Below are positions 16,853 to 24,964 of a stretch of DNA of 64,000 bases, one piece after another. The DNA is taken from the NCBI RefSeq assembly GCF_000832125.1, contig NZ_JPRK01000003.1:62001-126000 (forward strand), given 5' to 3'. This DNA is from Flavobacterium hibernum. GTDB lineage: Bacteria > Bacteroidota > Bacteroidia > Flavobacteriales > Flavobacteriaceae. A model generated the notes under the pieces. That model was not told the DNA's origin. It searched no databases and saw nothing but the letters and a program-made list of their open reading frames with translations. A program made the position numbers and the translations under genes. Position 1 is the stretch's first letter. Every line of letters begins with the position of its first letter.

Positions 16853-17794
16853 ATGACGATAACTCAATTACAATATGTGTTAGCTGTTGCAGAACACAAA
16901 AACTTTACTCTTGCTGCCGAAAAATGCTTTGTGACACAACCAACTCTAAGCATGCAGATTCAAAAAATTGAAGAAGAACTTAATATCTTGATTTTCGATC
17001 GAAGCAAAAAACCAATTCAACTTACTGATATTGGTCAAAAAATTGTAAATCAAGCCAAGAACATTGTAAACGAAGCTGACCGAATTAAAGATATCGTCGA
17101 ACAGCAAAAGGGTTTTATTGGAGGAGAATTTCGTTTAGGAATTATTCCCACGATTATGCCAACGCTTTTACCAATGTTTTTAAACAACTTTATTAAGAAG
17201 TACCCAAAAGTTAAACTCTTAATTGAGGAATTAAATACGGATGAAATTATAACAAAACTAAAAAATGGTCATCTTGATGCTGCAATTGCCGCAACTCCGC
17301 TTGAAGACGAAAAAATAAAAGAAATTGTTTTGTACTTTGAGCCTTTCGTAGCTTACATTCCAGAGCATCATGCAAGTTTTCAGAAAGAAGAAATTGAAGT
17401 TTCTGATTTAAATTTAAATGAAATTTTACTTTTACAAGATGGACACTGTTTTAGAGATGGAATTTTAAACTTATGTAAAAACGGTTCTGACATCGAGCAA
17501 AATAATTTTCAGATTCAAAGCGGAAGTTTTGAAACCCTAATAAAATTAGCCGACGAAGGTTTAGGCACAACGTTACTACCGTACTTGCACACCTTAGACT
17601 TAAAAGATTCCGATAAACTAAAACTACGTAACTTTAAGGAACCAAAACCTGCTCGTGAGGTAAGTTTAATTTACCCTAAAAGCGAATTAAAAATGCAAAT
17701 CATTGACGCTTTAAGATCGACAATCGCTGGAGTTGTAAAAGGAGCAATTGTTTTTCAAAACGTGCAAATCATTAGTCCACTACAAAAGAAATAA
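16853..17794 (+). CDS. oxyR: LysR-family regulator, OxyR-like
   Basis: A 313-residue LysR-type regulator starting MTITQLQYVLAVAEHKNFTLAAEKCFVTQPTLSMQ, the winged-helix DNA-binding domain. The effector domain has OxyR features: GEFRLGIIPTIMPTLLPMF, the redox-type cysteine in LLQDGHCFRDG and a second in ILNLCKNGSDIEQ. In OxyR these two cysteines form a peroxide-induced disulphide. It is divergent from dps, a known OxyR target. The ATG at 16853 is chosen over 16763 because family alignment starts there and the promoter box lies between them. Confidence 0.9.
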   Translation: MTITQLQYVLAVAEHKNFTLAAEKCFVTQPTLSMQIQKIEEELNILIFDRSKKPIQLTDIGQKIVNQAKNIVNEADRIKDIVEQQKGFIGGEFRLGIIPTIMPTLLPMFLNNFIKKYPKVKLLIEELNTDEIITKLKNGHLDAAIAATPLEDEKIKEIVLYFEPFVAYIPEHHASFQKEEIEVSDLNLNEILLLQDGHCFRDGILNLCKNGSDIEQNNFQIQSGSFETLIKLADEGLGTTLLPYLHTLDLKDSDKLKLRNFKEPKPAREVSLIYPKSELKMQIIDALRSTIAGVVKGAIVFQNVQIISPLQKK

Positions 17795-17799
17795 TAATA

Positions 17800-17828
17800 A
17801 AAAAGGAGCCAATTTGGCTCCTTTTTTT
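17800..17828. terminator. Bidirectional terminator
   Basis: Stem aaaaaggagccaa / ttggctccttttt with A and T tracts outside; shared by the OxyR-like gene and the convergent small gene. Confidence 0.85.
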
Positions 17829-18024
17829 ATACTTTAATTAGCAGTAAACTCTGTTTTAATTCTGGTTTTTCAATAATGAAATTTAATAACCATTCTTGTA
17901 ATTGTTCCATTTCGTACGGTAACAGTGTTTTGATAGCTTTTTCTAGTTCTTTACAGAAAAGTATCGGGTCGAAACTTACTCTCTCAAGTATTGATTTCGT
18001 GTAATCAAACATCATTTTTGACAT
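17827..18024 (-). CDS. Small conserved-looking hypothetical protein
   Basis: A 65-residue acidic helical protein (MSKMMFDYTKSILERVSFD…, with LLPYEMEQLQEWLLNFI). The ATG at 18024 is preferred to the longer frame from 18072, whose extra residues look non-coding. Short flavobacterial proteins of this type occur beside housekeeping genes; the role is unknown. Confidence 0.65.
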   Translation of the reverse strand: MSKMMFDYTKSILERVSFDPILFCKELEKAIKTLLPYEMEQLQEWLLNFIIEKPELKQSLLLIKV

Positions 18025-18189
18025 AATAAAATAAGATTTTCGGGGGTTATCATTATTTTTAAACTCGCACAAATTTAATCAAATATCATTCATAAGCACT
18101 CTTTTTAACTTATTATTTTAAAAACTTTGGCAACGAATACGTTTTCTTATTATATATAAATCAATCTAGAATCATTCTAAACAACTCAT

Positions 18190-18855
18190 TTATACCTTTT
18201 TAAATGCGCGAAACATCTCACGTTTACCTGGAGGACCTGCCAATTTTTCTACTGTAAAACCAACCTCAATCATACTTCTTTTAACAACTCCGCGTGCAGC
18301 ATAAGTTACTAAAACTCCATTTGGCTTTAAACTGTTGTACATTTTCTGAAAAATCTCGGTACTCCAAAGTTCCGGCTGCACTCGATATCCAAAGGCGTCA
18401 AAGTAAATCAAATCAAAAATTTCTAAATCATCGATTTCATGAAAAAATTGTTTCCTTTTGGTTAACGAGAAAGCATCGCAAATTTCAGTTTTTTTATCCC
18501 AATCAGATTTATGCATTTTCTCAAAAATGTTCTCAAATTCCAATGCGTCAAGTTCAGATACATAATTCATTTCTAAAACCTCATTCGCTTCAACCGGATA
18601 CGCCTCTACCCCAACATAATCAATCTTCTGATTTTTTTGTTTGCTTTCTAAAAAAGTAATGAAAGCATTTAAACCGGTTCCAAAACCAATTTCTAGAATA
18701 CTAACTGGATTCTTTTCGAATAGTGAAAGTCCATTTTTAATAAAAACATGTTTTGCTTCCTGAATTGCACCATGCTTAGAATGGTAACATTCGTCCCATT
18801 CCTGCAAATGAATTGTCGTTGAGCCATCTAGCGTCTTAATTATTTCTCTTTTCAC
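18190..18855 (-). CDS. mnmD: tRNA 5-methylaminomethyl-2-thiouridine methyltransferase (MnmD)
   Basis: A 221-residue SAM-dependent methyltransferase equivalent to the N-terminal domain of E. coli MnmC, lacking the FAD oxidase half. It has the SAM-binding stretch SILEIGFGTGLNAF, the DLIYFDAFGYRVQPELWS motif typical of the family, and the C-terminal LAGPPGKREMFRAFKK. It should complete mnm5s2U at the wobble position of tRNAs. It starts at the ATG at 18855. The gene stands alone, divergent from ilvE across a 310-bp gap. Confidence 0.9.
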   Translation of the reverse strand: MKREIIKTLDGSTTIHLQEWDECYHSKHGAIQEAKHVFIKNGLSLFEKNPVSILEIGFGTGLNAFITFLESKQKNQKIDYVGVEAYPVEANEVLEMNYVSELDALEFENIFEKMHKSDWDKKTEICDAFSLTKRKQFFHEIDDLEIFDLIYFDAFGYRVQPELWSTEIFQKMYNSLKPNGVLVTYAARGVVKRSMIEVGFTVEKLAGPPGKREMFRAFKKV

Positions 18856-19164
18856 GTTTTTCGAAATTTATAATCTGATTTTAATAGGTTTTAGCCTCTT
18901 TCAAGAGTCAAATTTAATCAAAACAAATGCGTAAAGCCTTAAAAATAGGCACTTTTTTCATAAATTCTTTATAAAACTATCCTAATTTTTTGACTTTATT
19001 ATAAGATAAATAAATCGCAGTTAAAAGGCATAAATAATGCAGTTTTACTAAGTAAGTTATATATTTTTACTTAATTTTGCATTCAATAAATTCTATTTAA
19101 CACCAAATCATTACTTTAGAATTTATATGTTGCAATGAAAATTACATAAAAACTTTACACAATT
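18856..19164. other. Intergenic region between mnmD and ilvE
   Basis: 309 bp of AT-rich DNA without a credible gene. It holds a -7 box (19072-19079) for ilvE, giving a leader of about 80 nt. I saw no riboswitch or attenuator fold in that leader. Confidence 0.5.
19072..19079 (+). promoter_or_regulatory. Bacteroidota -7 box for ilvE
   Basis: TAATTTTG, exact match to TAnnTTTG, 85 bp upstream of the ilvE ATG. Confidence 0.45.
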
Positions 19165-20235
19165 ATGAGTACAACTCAAACAAGCAAAATTGAAATCAGA
19201 AAAGCCACTTCGTCAAAAATAAACGAAGTAGACTTTCAAAACTTAAGCTTTGGTGCTGTTTTTACAGACCATTTATTCGAATGTGATTTTAAAAATGGAG
19301 AATGGCAAAATCCAGTCATTAAGCCTTATGCTCCAATTTTAATGGATCCTTCATCAAAAGTCTTTCATTACGGACAAGCTATTTTTGAAGGAATGAAAGC
19401 TTACAAAGATGTCAATGATGATGTTTGGTTGTTTAGACCTGACGAAAACTACAAACGTTTTAATAATTCAGCAGTTCGTATGGCAATGCCAGAAGTTCCG
19501 GAATCTGTTTTTATGGATGGTTTAAATGAATTATTGAAAATAGATCAGGAATGGATTCAAAAAGGTAACGGAAGCAGTATGTACATTCGTCCTTTTATGA
19601 TCGCTACCGGCGCTGGTGTTGTTGCAAATCCTTCTGACGAGTATAAATTTATGATTTTACTTTCTCCTGCACAATCTTATTATGCTGGCGAAGTAAAAGT
19701 AATTATTGCTGAACATTATAGTAGAGCTGCAAATGGTGGAATTGGAGCTGCAAAAGCTGCCGGAAACTATGCTGCACAGTTTTACCCAACTAACTTGGCC
19801 AACAAAGATGGTTTTCAACAAGTTATCTGGACAGACGATGCTACACATACAAAATTAGAAGAAGCGGGAACAATGAACGTTTTCTTTAGAATTAATGATA
19901 CTTTATTGACTGCTCCAACTAGCGAAAGAATTTTAGATGGTATTACCAGAAAAAGTTTAATTGCAATGGCAGAAAAAGAAGGTCTTAAGGTAGAGGTTCG
20001 TCCTGTTATCGTTTCAGAATTAGTAGAAGCTGCTAAAAACGGATCTTTAAAAGAAATTTTCGGTGCTGGAACTGCTGCAGTTATCAGCGTTATTAAAGGT
20101 TTCTCTTATCAGGATGTTTATTATGAAATGACTCCAATCGAGAATTCATATGCTTCTTTATTAAAAGAAAAACTAACAAGTCTTCAAAACAAACTTTCTG
20201 AAGATACTTTTGGATGGACTGTTAAAGTTCAATAA
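19165..20235 (+). CDS. ilvE: Branched-chain amino acid aminotransferase
   Basis: A 356-residue fold-type IV PLP enzyme transferring amino groups between glutamate and the keto acids of leucine, isoleucine and valine. Motifs: FHYGQAIFEGMKAYK, MYIRPFMIATG, the PLP-lysine region IGAAKAAGNYAAQFYPT (K in AAKAAGNY), EEAGTMNVFF, and the C-terminal FGAGTAAVISVI. Length and motifs match the class II, fungal/Bacteroidota type rather than the shorter E. coli type. It is a single-gene unit with a terminator. Both synthesis and degradation of branched-chain amino acids are possible. Confidence 0.94.
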   Translation: MSTTQTSKIEIRKATSSKINEVDFQNLSFGAVFTDHLFECDFKNGEWQNPVIKPYAPILMDPSSKVFHYGQAIFEGMKAYKDVNDDVWLFRPDENYKRFNNSAVRMAMPEVPESVFMDGLNELLKIDQEWIQKGNGSSMYIRPFMIATGAGVVANPSDEYKFMILLSPAQSYYAGEVKVIIAEHYSRAANGGIGAAKAAGNYAAQFYPTNLANKDGFQQVIWTDDATHTKLEEAGTMNVFFRINDTLLTAPTSERILDGITRKSLIAMAEKEGLKVEVRPVIVSELVEAAKNGSLKEIFGAGTAAVISVIKGFSYQDVYYEMTPIENSYASLLKEKLTSLQNKLSEDTFGWTVKVQ

Positions 20236-20258
20236 TTAAAAGATAAATACAGAAACAT

Positions 20259-20287
20259 ACCCGACAACTTAACAGTTGTCGGGTTTT
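20259..20287 (+). terminator. Terminator after ilvE
   Basis: Stem acccgacaact / agttgtcgggt with a 4-nt loop and a T-rich tail. Confidence 0.85.
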
Positions 20288-20293
20288 CTATTT

Positions 20294-20301
20294 TATATTT
20301 G
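20294..20301 (+). promoter_or_regulatory. Bacteroidota -7 box for the Crp-like gene
   Basis: TATATTTG, exact TAnnTTTG match, 19 bp upstream of the ATG at 20321. Confidence 0.5.
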
Positions 20302-20320
20302 TCTTATATAACTATTAAAA

Positions 20321-20899
20321 ATGATTGAGAATCTCGTTTTAAAAAATATATCTAAACACATTTCACTAAACGAAAATGAAACGTCTTATTTTCTTTCGAT
20401 TTTAGAAGAGAAGAAATACGCCAAAAAAAATATTATTCTACAAGAAGGCGAAATATGTAGAACTATAAATTTTGTTCAATCTGGAACTTTAAGAGCCTTT
20501 TACAGAGATCCAGAAGGAAAAGAATCGACTATTATGTTTGCCATTTCAGATTGGTGGATCACTGATATGTCATGTTTTATCAATCAACAACCAGCTATGC
20601 TCAATATTGAGACAATTGAAGATAGCCTTATTCTCCATTTAAAAAAAGAAGATCTTGATGAGCTTTACACGAAAATCCCAAAGTTTGAACGATTTTTTAG
20701 AATCATTATGCAAAATGCATACATAAGGGAACAAATAAGAGTCATTCAAAATCTTTCTCTTTCTGCAGAACAACGTTATTATATTTTTTTAGAAAAATAT
20801 CCGCAAGTTGCCAAGCAAGTTAGACAAAAACAAATAGCCTCGTATTTAGGAATCACACCCGAATTTTTAAGCATGATACGAGCCAACAAAAACAAATAA
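20321..20899 (+). CDS. Crp/Fnr-family transcriptional regulator
   Basis: A 192-residue regulator: an N-terminal cyclic-nucleotide-binding-type beta-roll (residues ~20-120, with ILQEGEICRTINFVQSGTLRAFY) and a short C-terminal helix-turn-helix (QKQIASYLGITPEFLSMIRANK). Ligand-contacting residues of true CRP are not evident, so the effector is unknown. This type is abundant in Flavobacteria. It is followed after 68 bp by a DUF4406-like gene. Confidence 0.88.
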   Translation: MIENLVLKNISKHISLNENETSYFLSILEEKKYAKKNIILQEGEICRTINFVQSGTLRAFYRDPEGKESTIMFAISDWWITDMSCFINQQPAMLNIETIEDSLILHLKKEDLDELYTKIPKFERFFRIIMQNAYIREQIRVIQNLSLSAEQRYYIFLEKYPQVAKQVRQKQIASYLGITPEFLSMIRANKNK

Positions 20900-20967
20900 G
20901 CGTTTTCTTAAACTACATTATTTTTTTACTGCAATAACTTAGCGTGCTTTGTAAAAAACAAACAGAT

Positions 20968-21324
20968 ATGCTTATACTTATTGCCGGACCTTATCGAGGC
21001 GGGACAAATGATGATCCCAAATTAATTCAACAAAATTTAGATAAATTAGAAGCCGTAGCACTTCCTTTATTCAGAATGGGACATTTGCCTGTAATTGGTG
21101 AATGGCTCGCTTTACCACTACTCCATTTAGCAGATTCCAAACATATTGGAGATAGTGTCTGGGATGAAATACAATATCCTGTTGCACATCGTCTTCTTGA
21201 AAAATGCGATGCTGTTCTTAGACTTGAAGGCACATCAAAAGGAGCAGATAACGATGTTAGAATTGCTCAGGAAAGAGGATTAAAAGTTTATTACCGTTTA
21301 GAAGATATCCCAAACGCTGAATAA
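20968..21324 (+). CDS. DUF4406-like / nucleoside 2-deoxyribosyltransferase-fold protein
   Basis: A ~118-residue protein starting MLILIAGPYRGGTNDDPKLIQQN, the phosphate-binding start seen in DUF4406 and nucleoside 2-deoxyribosyltransferase-like folds, with later CDAVLRLEGTSKGADNDVRIAQERG. The catalytic glutamate of true deoxyribosyltransferases cannot be placed with confidence, so only the fold is proposed. A GTG start at 20944 is possible; the ATG at 20968 places the fold at the N-terminus as expected. It converges on a MazG-like gene, whose substrates would also be nucleotides. Confidence 0.7.
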   Translation: MLILIAGPYRGGTNDDPKLIQQNLDKLEAVALPLFRMGHLPVIGEWLALPLLHLADSKHIGDSVWDEIQYPVAHRLLEKCDAVLRLEGTSKGADNDVRIAQERGLKVYYRLEDIPNAE

Positions 21325-21334
21325 CAAAAATTAA

Positions 21335-21370
21335 AAATCCCTAACATGTTCAAAAACGTATTAGGGATTT
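21335..21370. terminator. Terminator between convergent genes
   Basis: Perfect 10-bp stem aaatccctaa / ttagggattt with a 16-nt loop. The better T-run is on the minus strand, so it mainly ends the MazG-like gene. Confidence 0.65.
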
Positions 21371-21374
21371 ATAT

Positions 21375-21755
21375 TTAAAGTAATTTCGAAAAATCTGGCT
21401 TAAAATAATTTGGCCCTTTCATTACTTTTCCATCTTCACGATAAATTGGCTGTCCATCTTCGCCAAGTTTACTCATATTACTACGTTGGATTTCATCAAA
21501 AACAGCTTCAATTTTATCTTGTAAACCATGCTCGATAATAGTTCCGCACAAAATATACATCATATCTCCCAATGCATCAGCAATTTCAACTAAATCATTG
21601 TTTTGAACTGCTTCAAGATATTCTTCATTTTCTTCCTTCATCAAATTGTAACGAAGTATTTTTTTATTTTCACCTAAATCAGCGATTGGCGTTTGACTAT
21701 GACCTATTTTAAAAGCAGTATGAAACTCAGTTACTGCATCAAGTTGTTTCTTCAT
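21375..21755 (-). CDS. MazG-like nucleoside triphosphate pyrophosphohydrolase
   Basis: A 126-residue all-alpha NTP pyrophosphohydrolase of the MazG/HisE superfamily. The metal-binding pattern is visible: KEENEEYLEAV (ExxE-type) and EIADALGDMMYILCG (ExxD helix). It should cleave NTPs or a modified nucleotide to the monophosphate and pyrophosphate, as a house-cleaning enzyme. The preserved C-terminus (GEDGQPIYREDGKVMKGPNY) is typical of the stand-alone form. It starts at the ATG at 21755. Confidence 0.82.
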   Translation of the reverse strand: MKKQLDAVTEFHTAFKIGHSQTPIADLGENKKILRYNLMKEENEEYLEAVQNNDLVEIADALGDMMYILCGTIIEHGLQDKIEAVFDEIQRSNMSKLGEDGQPIYREDGKVMKGPNYFKPDFSKLL

Positions 21756-21810
21756 GATTTTATTTGATTAAATGAAATGCCAAATTAGCAACAATTCATA
21801 TACAATTCTC

Positions 21811-21818
21811 TAAATTTG
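21811..21818 (+). promoter_or_regulatory. Bacteroidota -7 box for the small membrane protein
   Basis: TAAATTTG, exact TAnnTTTG match, 18 bp upstream of the ATG at 21837. An alternative TTG start at 21816 falls inside this box and is therefore unlikely. Confidence 0.5.
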
Positions 21819-21836
21819 CCAAAAATAATTTTTACT

Positions 21837-22025
21837 ATGTTTAGTCAAGGACAATTAATATTCGCGCTCTGTTTTTTTATTGCATTTGTAATCGTAATGA
21901 TATTTGCTTATCGAAAAGATCTTGCATTACATAGAATTTTCTACAAAGGAAATTATAAAGTACTAATTGTATTCTTGCTTTTTATTGCAATTTTGTTTGT
22001 AATCAAATTCTTTTTCAAAAGATAA
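21837..22025 (+). CDS. Small membrane protein
   Basis: A 62-residue protein with two hydrophobic helices (GQLIFALCFFIAFVIVMIFAY and VLIVFLLFIAILFVIKFFF) separated by a short basic loop (RKDLALHRIFYKGNYK). Typical of conserved flavobacterial inner-membrane micro-proteins. Function unknown. The start is set at the ATG following the promoter box. Confidence 0.65.
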   Translation: MFSQGQLIFALCFFIAFVIVMIFAYRKDLALHRIFYKGNYKVLIVFLLFIAILFVIKFFFKR

Positions 22026-22214
22026 TTCTAGCAATTTTCTTATTCTTACTAAATTAAATAATTTTAGAAGCTTTACAATTAAAGTTAGTCAAAATCGTTC
22101 TATTTGAAGTTATATTTGGCCAAACTTATTTTATAAAGTGTACTTTTATTGCCGTGTTATTAGGTTGACTACTAATAAAATTTATAACTTTACGACACCG
22201 AAAAACCTACTCAA

Positions 22215-23354
22215 ATGAAGATTTTAAAATATTTATTCCTTTTTCTATTATTAAGCTTAGTTGCTCTTACTGTTTTTGTTGCTACACAAAAAGGTTTTTT
22301 TTCTGTAGAAAGAAGCAAAGTAATCAATTCGCCAAAAGCGACTGTATACAACTATGTAAATGATTTTAGAAATTATGAAGATTTTGAATCTTGGTCTGTT
22401 GAAGATCCTACTATACGAATGACTTTTCCCAATAAAACTGCCGGAAATGGAGCTTCATTTTATTGGACTGGAGCTGAAGGAAACGGAAATGCCATTACAC
22501 TTAAAACCAAAGACGGCGAAAGCATTCAGCAAAAAATGAAATACGACGGAACTGAAGCCGATGTAAATTGGACTTTTAAAGATACTTTGGCAGGAAAAAC
22601 CAAAGTAACCTGGAAAGCTTCTGGAACAATGAGTTTTTTGTTTAAAATCTATGCTGCATTAAACGGAGGTTCGGATAAAGTGATTGGAACAATCTACGAA
22701 AAAAGCCTTGCAAATATTGATAAAAACTTAGATTACGAGACTAAAACATTTGCAATTAAAGTAAATGGAGTGGTTAGAAAAACAGAAACTCCTTATATCA
22801 AACAAACTTTTACAAGCGAAATTCAAAAAGTAAATAAAAATGCCAAAATTGTTATTCCAAAACTTATTGAGTTTAGTAAAAACAATGGTTTAGATACAAA
22901 TGGTAAACCATTTATTATCTATCACACTTATGATACCGCAACTGGATTAGCAAAAGTTTCAATTTGTTTGCCAACAAACAAGGAAATTATGACAACTTCC
23001 GGAAGTGATATTTCTGGAGGAAAACTAGATGGATTTGAAGCTGTAAAAACAACATTAACAGGAGATTATTCTCACACCAATGAAGCAATTGCTAAAACAA
23101 CTGCCTTTATAAATAATGAAAAAATCACCCCGGATTTAAGCTGGTCTCACCTTGAAATTTTAACCATTAATAAATTTGATGTTAAAAGCCCATCAAAACT
23201 AATGACTGAAATCTATTTTCCAACAAAACCGAAAGCAGTTCCTGTTGTTAAAACTCCTGTTTATAGACCTGAAACAGAATCAGCTGCTCCAAAACCAGCA
23301 AAACCTGCAGAAACTCCTAAAACAAATACTGAAGAAGAGCAATCAGAGTTCTAA
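22215..23354 (+). CDS. SRPBCC-family protein with a GyrI-like domain
   Basis: A 379-residue protein. Residues ~5-25 form a hydrophobic signal-anchor. Residues ~35-165 look like an SRPBCC/polyketide cyclase-type lipid- or ligand-binding fold (RSKVINSPKATVYNYVNDFRN, TWKASGTMSFLFKIYAALNG). The part from ~200 to 345 resembles the GyrI/AraC effector-binding fold (FIIYHTYDTATGLAKVSICLPT, GFEAVKTTLTGDYSH). A proline/alanine/glutamate-rich tail ends it. Both folds bind small hydrophobic ligands; no enzymatic residues are recognised. It is followed by the ECF sigma operon but separated from it by 61 bp. Confidence 0.78.
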   Translation: MKILKYLFLFLLLSLVALTVFVATQKGFFSVERSKVINSPKATVYNYVNDFRNYEDFESWSVEDPTIRMTFPNKTAGNGASFYWTGAEGNGNAITLKTKDGESIQQKMKYDGTEADVNWTFKDTLAGKTKVTWKASGTMSFLFKIYAALNGGSDKVIGTIYEKSLANIDKNLDYETKTFAIKVNGVVRKTETPYIKQTFTSEIQKVNKNAKIVIPKLIEFSKNNGLDTNGKPFIIYHTYDTATGLAKVSICLPTNKEIMTTSGSDISGGKLDGFEAVKTTLTGDYSHTNEAIAKTTAFINNEKITPDLSWSHLEILTINKFDVKSPSKLMTEIYFPTKPKAVPVVKTPVYRPETESAAPKPAKPAETPKTNTEEEQSEF

Positions 23355-23367
23355 ATAGAAAACTGAT

Positions 23368-23383
23368 ATTAAACCTTTTGTAT
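23368..23383 (+). repeat. 16-bp repeat upstream of the sigma gene
   Basis: attaaaccttttgtat, identical to 23954-23969. It lies 32 bp before the TTG start of the ECF sigma gene. Confidence 0.6.
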
Positions 23384-23415
23384 TAAATTCATTCTAATAA
23401 GATAAATCAAAACAT

Positions 23416-23958
23416 TTGACAGACGAGAAGGAATTTATTCTACAATTATTGAATCCTAAAACGCAAGATTTAGCGTTTCAAAAACTCTTGTCTGATTATC
23501 AAAAACCGTTGTATTCTCATATTCGAAACATTGTTTTGAATCATGATGATGCCGATGATGTATTACAAAATACTTTTGTAAAGGTTTTTCAGTATTTAAA
23601 AAATTTTAAGGGAGAAAGTAAACTTTTCTCCTGGATGTATCGCATTGCAACCAATGAAGCGTTGACTTTTTTAAATCAAAAAGCAAAATTAAGCGGAATA
23701 ACATCTCAGGATTTACAAAACAAAACCATAGACAACTTAAAAGCCGATGCCTATTTTGATGGAAATGAGATTCAGATAAAGCTTCAAAAAGCAATTGTGA
23801 GCTTACCCGAAAAACAGCAACTGGTTTTTAAAATGAAATATTTTGAAGAATTAAAATACGAAGAAATCTCAGAAATACTAGGAACTTCGGTAGGCGCATT
23901 AAAAGCATCTTATCATCACGCTGTAAAAAAAATTGAAATATATATTACCACAAATTAA
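23416..23958 (+). CDS. RNA polymerase ECF sigma factor (sigma-70 family)
   Basis: A 180-residue sigma factor of the extracytoplasmic-function group with region 2 (residues ~25-90, with DDADDVLQNTFVKVFQYL and FSWMYRIATNEAL) and region 4 (~120-175, LPEKQQLVFKMKYFEELKYEEISEILG). The start is TTG at 23416: an in-frame stop at 23398 and no ATG between leave no other choice. It is followed 33 bp later by a membrane protein that looks like its anti-sigma, then by a secreted helical protein, so the three genes form an envelope-stress unit. Confidence 0.93.
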   Translation: MTDEKEFILQLLNPKTQDLAFQKLLSDYQKPLYSHIRNIVLNHDDADDVLQNTFVKVFQYLKNFKGESKLFSWMYRIATNEALTFLNQKAKLSGITSQDLQNKTIDNLKADAYFDGNEIQIKLQKAIVSLPEKQQLVFKMKYFEELKYEEISEILGTSVGALKASYHHAVKKIEIYITTN

Positions 23959-23969
23959 ACCTTTTGTAT
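23954..23969 (+). repeat. 16-bp repeat upstream of the anti-sigma gene
   Basis: Second copy of attaaaccttttgtat; it overlaps the stop codon of the sigma gene and lies 22 bp before the ATG of the next gene. Confidence 0.6.
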
Positions 23970-23991
23970 CAAAAGTTATCTTATAGATATT

Positions 23992-24405
23992 ATGAAAACA
24001 TTTAAATTAGAAAACGAACCCAAAATAGCGACCGGCTTTAAAACTCCGGAGGATTATTTTGATAATTTTTCAGCAAAAGTTTTACAACAAATAAACGAAA
24101 AAGAAGTAAAAGTAATTCCGTTGTACAAACGCAAAAAAGTACTAACAATGGCTGCGGCTGCAGCAGTATTTATTGGATTAATGATTCCTGTTGTAAATAA
24201 TTACAATGCTACTTCTAAAGATCTTGACGAAGCTACATTAGAAAACTATTTGGCTTATCAATCAAACTTGAACCAATATGATTTGATTCAAAACTTAGAT
24301 ACCAATGACATTCAAAAACTAAATAAAAATGTCGCAATAGAAGACGAAACTCTTGAAGATATATTATCTTCAAGCCCAAATATAGAGCACTTAATTTCTG
24401 AATAA
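23992..24405 (+). CDS. Probable membrane anti-sigma factor
   Basis: A 137-residue protein with a cytoplasmic N-terminus (~50 residues, ending with the basic LYKRKKVL), one membrane helix (about 51-67, TMAAAAAVFIGLMIPVV) and an acidic outer part (LDEATLENYLAYQSNLNQYD). This topology and its place directly after an ECF sigma gene suggest an anti-sigma factor. The zinc-binding ZAS motif (HxxxCxxC) is absent, so it would be a non-ZAS type. Known family signatures are not obvious, so the role is inferred from context. Confidence 0.65.
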   Translation: MKTFKLENEPKIATGFKTPEDYFDNFSAKVLQQINEKEVKVIPLYKRKKVLTMAAAAAVFIGLMIPVVNNYNATSKDLDEATLENYLAYQSNLNQYDLIQNLDTNDIQKLNKNVAIEDETLEDILSSSPNIEHLISE

Positions 24406-24421
24406 AACAAAACTTTTGAAG

Positions 24422-24880
24422 ATGAAAATCAAAAATATACTACCAATGATTCTGTTTTTAGTAAGCTTTTCCTTTTTTGGACAAAATGGAAAAACAGATG
24501 AAAAACGCGAAAAAATTAAAGCGTATAAAGTTTCTTTTTTAACGACTGAATTGGAATTAAACTCAACAGAAGCTGAGAAATTCTGGCCTATTTACAATAC
24601 TTACGACGATAAACAATATGAGTTACGTCATGAAAAAATAAAAGCCTACATGCGCAAATTGGATGATGACAACATCAATTCTATTTCAGAAAAAGAAGCT
24701 TCGGCACTTTTGTCTCAAATTGAAAGCGCTGACAAAGAATTATACCTTTTAAGAGTTAAATATAATTCAGATATAAAGAAGGTACTTTCGGCAAAAAAAA
24801 TATTAAAACTAAAAAAATCGGAAGATGATTTTAATAGAAAATTATTAAAACAATACAGAGATAAAGCAGCTAAAGATTAA
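24422..24880 (+). CDS. Secreted helical protein, probable sensor partner of the sigma factor
   Basis: A ~152-residue protein with a signal peptide (ending VSFSFFGQ) and a helical mature part (TTELELNSTEAEKFWPIYN, SEKEASALLSQIESADKELYLL, basic C-terminus). It resembles Spy/CpxP/ZraP-like periplasmic proteins; homologues next to ECF sigma genes in Flavobacterium are called sensors of ECF-type sigma factors. A TTG two codons earlier (24416) is possible; ATG at 24422 is preferred. It starts 16 bp after the anti-sigma stop, so the trio is an operon. Confidence 0.75.
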   Translation: MKIKNILPMILFLVSFSFFGQNGKTDEKREKIKAYKVSFLTTELELNSTEAEKFWPIYNTYDDKQYELRHEKIKAYMRKLDDDNINSISEKEASALLSQIESADKELYLLRVKYNSDIKKVLSAKKILKLKKSEDDFNRKLLKQYRDKAAKD

Positions 24881-24908
24881 TTACCTGCTTACAACAAACA
24901 ACAGCGAT

Positions 24909-24955
24909 AAGAACCCTATATAATAATACTTACTTTATTATTTAGGGTTCTTGTT
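24909..24955 (+). terminator. Terminator after the sigma operon
   Basis: Stem aagaaccct / agggttctt (24909-24917 / 24944-24952), with a further AT-rich pairing inside and a T-rich tail. Confidence 0.65.
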
Positions 24956-24964
24956 ATTTCTAGA

